Assembly (NCBI GenBank): GCA_009774535.1
Contig: VSNY01000021.1
Coordinates: 1 to 35,669, forward strand
DNA length: 35,669 bases
Source of the DNA: Lachnospiraceae bacterium
GTDB lineage: Bacteria; Bacillota; Clostridia; Lachnospirales; Lachnospiraceae
Reading direction: 5' to 3'
A program made the translations under genes and the position numbers. The first letter of the stretch is position 1. Every line of letters begins with the position of its first letter. Shown here piece after piece: positions 32,453 through 35,669 of the stretch. The notes below the pieces were generated by a model. That model saw only the letters and a program-made list of their open reading frames with translations, was not told the origin of the DNA and did no database searches.

Positions 32453-33727
32453 TTGAATCCAGATGACATATTTCAATTAATTGTGCTAGTTATTTTATTG
32501 TTTCTTTCCGCTTTTTTTTCTTCCGCAGAGACGGCTTTGACGACCTTTAACCGGATCCGGATGCGTACGCTTGCGGATGAAGGCAGTAAACGTGCGGTGC
32601 GGGTATTAGAAATTACGGAAGATTCCGGAAAAATGCTTAGTGCGATTCTGATTGGCAACAATATCGTAAATCTTTCTGCTTCCAGTATTGCAACGACCCT
32701 GGCGCTTCGTGTGTTCGGCAGCGCGGGCGCTGGAATTGCGACGGGTCTTCTGACGGTGCTGATTTTGATTTTCGGGGAAATTTCTCCAAAGACATTGGCA
32801 GCTCTGCATGCAGAAAAGCTGGCGATGGCATATTCCGGTATTATTCAGTTTCTGATGATGGTAATGACACCAGTGATTACGGTAATCAATAAGCTGTCAA
32901 ATCTGTTTTTGCGTCTGCTGCGGGTTGACCCGAATAAAAATAAGGATCTGTTAACAGAAGAAGAATTAAAAACGATTGTGGATGTCAGCCATGAAACCGG
33001 CGTCATTGAAACAGAAGAACACGAAATGATTCATAACGTGTTTGATTTTTCTGATGCACTTGCAAAAGAGATTATGACACCTCGTATCGATATGACATTT
33101 ATCCAGGCAGACAGTACGTATCGCGAGATCCTGGAAATCTACCGGGAAGATCATTATACGCGTATGCCGGTCTATCAGGAAACGACGGATAATGTAATTG
33201 GTATACTGAATATGAAGGATCTGCTGCTCTATGAGGATAAGGATCATTTTTCTGTATCCAATATTTTACGGGAACCGTTTTTTACCTATGAAAGAAAAAA
33301 TACGGCCGAATTATTTTTAGAGATGCAGACAAAGTCCATCAACCTGGCGATTGTACTGGATGAATATGGAATTACCGCCGGTATGGTTACCATGGAAGAC
33401 CTTTTGGAAGAAATAGTCGGTGAAATTCATGATGAATATGACGGCAATGAACAGGAGATGCTTGTCAAAATCAGTGATACGGAATTTCTTGCTGCTGGTT
33501 CCATGAATCTGGAAGATTTATGTGATGAGCTGGAAATCAGCCTGACTTCGGATGATTACGATACCATTGGAGGATATTTTATCGGCTTGTGCGATCATTT
33601 GCCAATGGAAGGGGAGCAGATCTTTACCGAAGAACAGATTCGGATGACGGTTACTTCGGTCCATAAGAACCGGATTGAACAGATCCGTATTCAGCTGCCA
33701 AAGCCTGTCTGCAGAGATGACAGTTAA
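32453..33727 (+). CDS. CNNM/CorC (HlyC-CorC family) transporter-like protein (TTG start)
   Basis: 424 residues. TTG at 32453 follows AGAGGTGA. The N-terminal 150 residues are the CNNM/DUF21 membrane domain with FFSSAETALTTFNRIR and GEISPKTLA. Two CBS domains follow (about 205-325; EIMTPRIDMTFI, YTRMPVYQE, NVIGILNMKDLL and AIVLDEYGITAGMVTMEDLLEEIVGEI, quoted in parts). The C-terminal CorC_HlyC domain (about 340-415) ends GDHLPMEGE-like. Family members move magnesium or regulate such transport; older 'hemolysin' names are not supported. Full length, monocistronic. Confidence 0.95.
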   Translation: MNPDDIFQLIVLVILLFLSAFFSSAETALTTFNRIRMRTLADEGSKRAVRVLEITEDSGKMLSAILIGNNIVNLSASSIATTLALRVFGSAGAGIATGLLTVLILIFGEISPKTLAALHAEKLAMAYSGIIQFLMMVMTPVITVINKLSNLFLRLLRVDPNKNKDLLTEEELKTIVDVSHETGVIETEEHEMIHNVFDFSDALAKEIMTPRIDMTFIQADSTYREILEIYREDHYTRMPVYQETTDNVIGILNMKDLLLYEDKDHFSVSNILREPFFTYERKNTAELFLEMQTKSINLAIVLDEYGITAGMVTMEDLLEEIVGEIHDEYDGNEQEMLVKISDTEFLAAGSMNLEDLCDELEISLTSDDYDTIGGYFIGLCDHLPMEGEQIFTEEQIRMTVTSVHKNRIEQIRIQLPKPVCRDDS

Positions 33728-33791
33728 GATGATTCAATGGATATTACGAATGGCGGCGGACGGTTTTGCCAATGGAAATGCTTTGTTTGAC

Positions 33792-34649
33792 TTAACATAA
33801 TTCCGCCTTTCCATTTCCGATACCAGAGCCAGGCTTTGGTATCGGAACACCAGCTGCGTGTAATACCATACCTGCTGTATGTATCAGTTCCTGCATAAAA
33901 TAGAACTGACGGTCAAAAACTCTGCAGTCTTTATGCCTGCAAATAAATTGCTCAATCTTACCTTTTTCACTGACCTGGCGGAACACCGGATTATGGGGAA
34001 TAACAGCTAATTCTTCTTCATGCAGCCGGTAAATCCGATTCAGGTTTTTTCTGTTGAAAATAGATTCTGAGTGGTAGGCGTTCACCAGATAAATAACGTT
34101 TCCGGGAAAGATCTGTCTGTTCTGAAAATAGGCGTCCAGATTCTGACGCTCTTGTGAAATCCCGATCACAACAGCATCCGCTTGTGCCATCAGATCCATA
34201 GAAAGGCTGTCTGAACCATTTCCGCAGTCAATCATTGTAAGATCCGAAAGCTGTTCCACGCAGCGGATAATTTGTCGGACTCCGTTTTTCACAGAAGGCT
34301 GATAAGCCCGCTGTTTTTGATATTCTCCCTGCGGCAGATAATACAGACGTCCGGGTACAACCGGAACCATACAATGCAGCAGCATTGCCTTTGTCAATCT
34401 GTGCTGCTTTAAAAGCCAAAACAACTCGTCCCAAATATCAGAAACAAGTTCTATATGATTCGGGCAGTCTTTACGCGTCATAGGAACAGACGGCGTATGA
34501 CGAAGCCGTTTGCACAGATCACCTCTTTGGTTGCGGCTCTGCACCAGAATCGTACGCAGGTTCCACACATCAGAACAAATACTGGCAATTGCCGCCATCC
34601 CGCTTGTCATACCACAACCATCTTCCTGACTCCAAAATGCGATTGTCAA
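33792..34649 (-). CDS. ParA/MinD-like protein with degenerate P-loop (TTG start)
   Basis: 285 residues. TTG at 34649 follows AGGAGGT. The N-terminus IAFWSQEDGCGMTSGMAAIA sits where ParA/MinD proteins have KGGxGKT, but the Lys residues are missing, so ATP binding is doubtful. Later features fit the fold: a TMIDCGNGSDSLSMDL strand with Asp (near 140-155), QADAVVIGISQE and VIYLVNAYHSES. CpaE- and MinD-like proteins are placed in pilus or flagellar systems, but no such genes are seen in this window. It follows another protein of the same fold by 106 bases containing a 32-bp repeat. Function unknown. Confidence 0.65.
   Translation of the reverse strand: MTIAFWSQEDGCGMTSGMAAIASICSDVWNLRTILVQSRNQRGDLCKRLRHTPSVPMTRKDCPNHIELVSDIWDELFWLLKQHRLTKAMLLHCMVPVVPGRLYYLPQGEYQKQRAYQPSVKNGVRQIIRCVEQLSDLTMIDCGNGSDSLSMDLMAQADAVVIGISQERQNLDAYFQNRQIFPGNVIYLVNAYHSESIFNRKNLNRIYRLHEEELAVIPHNPVFRQVSEKGKIEQFICRHKDCRVFDRQFYFMQELIHTAGMVLHAAGVPIPKPGSGIGNGKAELC
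33817..33845. other. Inverted repeat inside the 3' end of the ParA-like gene
   Basis: CCGATACCA (33817-33825) and TGGTATCGG (33837-33845) are perfect 9-base arms with an 11-base centre, within the last 20 codons. It may act as part of a terminator or processing site for the convergent transcripts. Confidence 0.5.
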
Positions 34650-34689
34650 CTTTACCTCCTATAATATTGAAAGATCCGGATCATGATGC

Positions 34690-34721
34690 GTAACCGTTCA
34701 GATTACTCAGTGGGCTGTTAC
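34690..34721 (+). repeat. 32-bp imperfect palindrome, copy C
   Basis: GTAAC...GTTAC with arms paired through two G-T pairs and one mismatch. It shares TTCAGATTACTCA with copy B and the GGGCTG...GTTAC end with copy A in reverse. It lies between the two ParA-like genes. Confidence 0.85.
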
Positions 34722-34755
34722 AATGATACAGCTAAAAGCTTCTGCCTGGACCCGT

Positions 34756-35430
34756 TTACGATACAAGATATAACATTTCCGCTGTCTTACCTTGCTTGGC
34801 ATTACGGACAGCCCGGATCGTTTTTACCCGATCCTGCAATCCAAACAGCAGCAGCAACTGCACAAGCGCGCGTTCCAGATCTGCGGAAATATGTGCAAAT
34901 TTAGTCAGCAGCTGATACTGCATGTGAATCCGGTACGCTTCATCTGCTTCGTGGAAGGGCAGCAGCAGCCACCGTTCAATCAGACAGCTTTCGCGTCCGA
35001 AATAATCCATTATTTTCCCGATGGCAGTCCGGTCCACACAAAATCCGCGCAGCAATACAATAGCCGGCATACCGCTTGCTTGCAGAAACGAATCATAAAA
35101 GTCCAAAGTGCTGCGTTCACAGTTCATTACTAAAATCCGCTGGCTGCATACAGCCAGGCATAATTCCTGCGGACGTTCTCCCAGCTGTACAAGCACAAAA
35201 TCATAATCCAATTCATGCCATTGTACCAGCGGCTTACGCCGGATAAAATCCACATGATGAAATGTAGTGGCCGCGAAACATTCCTCTGGTGCAGGGATAC
35301 ACCGGAAGAGGGTCCCTTCTTCCGAAAGGTCAATCACACAAACCCGTTTTCCGGCATTTTGCAGGGCATAAGCAGCATATAGGCACAGATCCGCCGGATA
35401 ACTTCCATAAAAACCAATAATTTTGGGCAA
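34756..35430 (-). CDS. ParA/MinD-fold protein without Walker A (TTG start)
   Basis: 224 residues. TTG at 35430 follows AGGTGA. MPKIIGFYGSYPADLCLYAAYAL has the beta1-loop-helix of ParA/MinD proteins but no Gly-Lys-Thr/Ser, so nucleotide binding is unlikely. AGKRVCVIDLSEEGTL matches the second strand with the family Asp, and DYDFVLVQLGE and SQRILVMNCERSTLDFY match later strands. It is first in a two-gene leftward unit. The pair of such degenerate proteins may form a heterodimeric scaffold; this is inference. Confidence 0.6.
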   Translation of the reverse strand: MPKIIGFYGSYPADLCLYAAYALQNAGKRVCVIDLSEEGTLFRCIPAPEECFAATTFHHVDFIRRKPLVQWHELDYDFVLVQLGERPQELCLAVCSQRILVMNCERSTLDFYDSFLQASGMPAIVLLRGFCVDRTAIGKIMDYFGRESCLIERWLLLPFHEADEAYRIHMQYQLLTKFAHISADLERALVQLLLLFGLQDRVKTIRAVRNAKQGKTAEMLYLVS

Positions 35431-35452
35431 ATTTTCACCTGCTTTCTTTCTT

Positions 35453-35482
35453 AATAGATATCTTTATAATAGATATCTTTAT
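35453..35482 (-). repeat. Perfect 15-bp tandem duplication upstream of the ParA-like pair
   Basis: AATAGATATCTTTAT occurs twice head to tail (35453-35467, 35468-35482), each with the AGATATCT palindrome, and a partial third copy follows (ATCTAAT). It overlaps possible -10 boxes on the minus strand and so could change promoter strength or bind a regulator. Confidence 0.85.
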
Positions 35483-35565
35483 ATCTAATCGTTCTTCTAT
35501 GGGAATATGAATTACTGGGAATATTACTGATTCAAAACTCAGCAGCTTTTAAAAAATATATTTAC

Positions 35566-35589
35566 AGAATAAAACCTTCGTTTTACTCT
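35566..35589 (-). terminator. Possible terminator of a gene outside the window
   Basis: On the minus strand AGAGTAAAAC pairs with GTTTTATTCT (one G-T pair) around GAAG, followed by an A/T-rich stretch with a run of T. It could end a leftward transcript from beyond the right edge. Confidence 0.45.
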
Positions 35590-35669
35590 TAGGACTGCCC
35601 GCAGGCAAATCTGAATAAGAAATATAAGATGTCTCACATGCTATCATGTTTTATGTGGTTTGTAAAGTC

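Larger units (their letters stand above)
35431..35669 (-). other. Upstream region of the ParA-like pair
   Basis: 239 bases, A/T-rich, no gene seen. It holds the 15-bp tandem duplication (35453-35482), the hairpin at 35566-35589 and a small TGCC/GGCA stem near 35597. The promoter of the leftward pair should be here; TATTAT/TATAAA boxes inside the duplication are candidates, but no good -35 was found. Confidence 0.5.

Noticed and set aside
32453..33727. Hemolysin function for the CNNM/CBS protein
   Set aside because: The hemolysin label for this family is historic; the domains point to an ion transport or regulatory role.

Overview
The window looks like a chromosomal segment from a Gram-positive Clostridia, most likely a Lachnospiraceae-type gut anaerobe. 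The basis is family content rather than any search: strong AGGAGG-type ribosome sites, consensus TTGACA-17-TATAAT promoters, several TTG starts, a hisS-aspS pair, MEP-pathway ispE followed by a GntR gene, two LytR-CpsA-Psr (LCP) proteins, a CUT1 sugar transporter with no ATPase, and surface proteins typical of that family. I see no tRNA, rRNA, IS element, prophage or CRISPR array.

Layout. (1) 1-6187, rightward: the end of a surface or cell-wall polysaccharide locus, with two membrane proteins, a zinc-ribbon protein, a polyprenyl sugar-phosphate transferase, a GT2 glycosyltransferase and two tandem LCP ligases, closed by a terminator. (2) 6211-6825, leftward: a Phd/YefM-RelE/ParE type toxin-antitoxin pair. 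(3) 6872-9961: a Cps2T-like rhamnosyltransferase overlapping glmS. (4) 10040-12700: a secreted papain-type protease with C-terminal repeats, then a GNAT acetyltransferase. (5) 12681-15128, leftward: a MutS2-like ATPase without Smr domain, and upstream of it a compact small transcription unit with its own consensus promoter and terminator. (6) 15228-21450: an AraC regulator divergent from a two-permease, sialidase-like, binding-protein operon; direct repeats sit just upstream of the operon promoter, and an eight-copy 13-bp tandem repeat lies before its terminator. (7) 21474-22703: a HAAS/DUF1700-like membrane protein and PadR pair with a palindrome over the start site. (8) 22796-27146: hisS, aspS and a secreted DUF3298-type protein. 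(9) 27167-28874, leftward: ispE-gntR with an operator-like palindrome at the promoter. (10) 29021-32285, leftward: a membrane-anchored coiled-coil stalk protein and a secreted repeat protein. (11) 32453-33727: a CNNM/CorC-type protein. (12) 33792-35430, leftward: two ParA/MinD-like proteins with degraded nucleotide-binding motifs.

Functionally, regions 1 and 3 fit together: glycan assembly by glycosyltransferases, supply of glucosamine-6-phosphate by GlmS, and attachment to the wall by LCP proteins. Region 6 is a regulated glycan uptake and processing unit. The most novel-looking items are the small transcription unit at 14842-15128, a 32-bp imperfect palindrome found in three intergenic copies (22735, 27026, 34690), the 13-bp tandem array, the coiled-coil surface pair, and the degenerate ParA-like pair.
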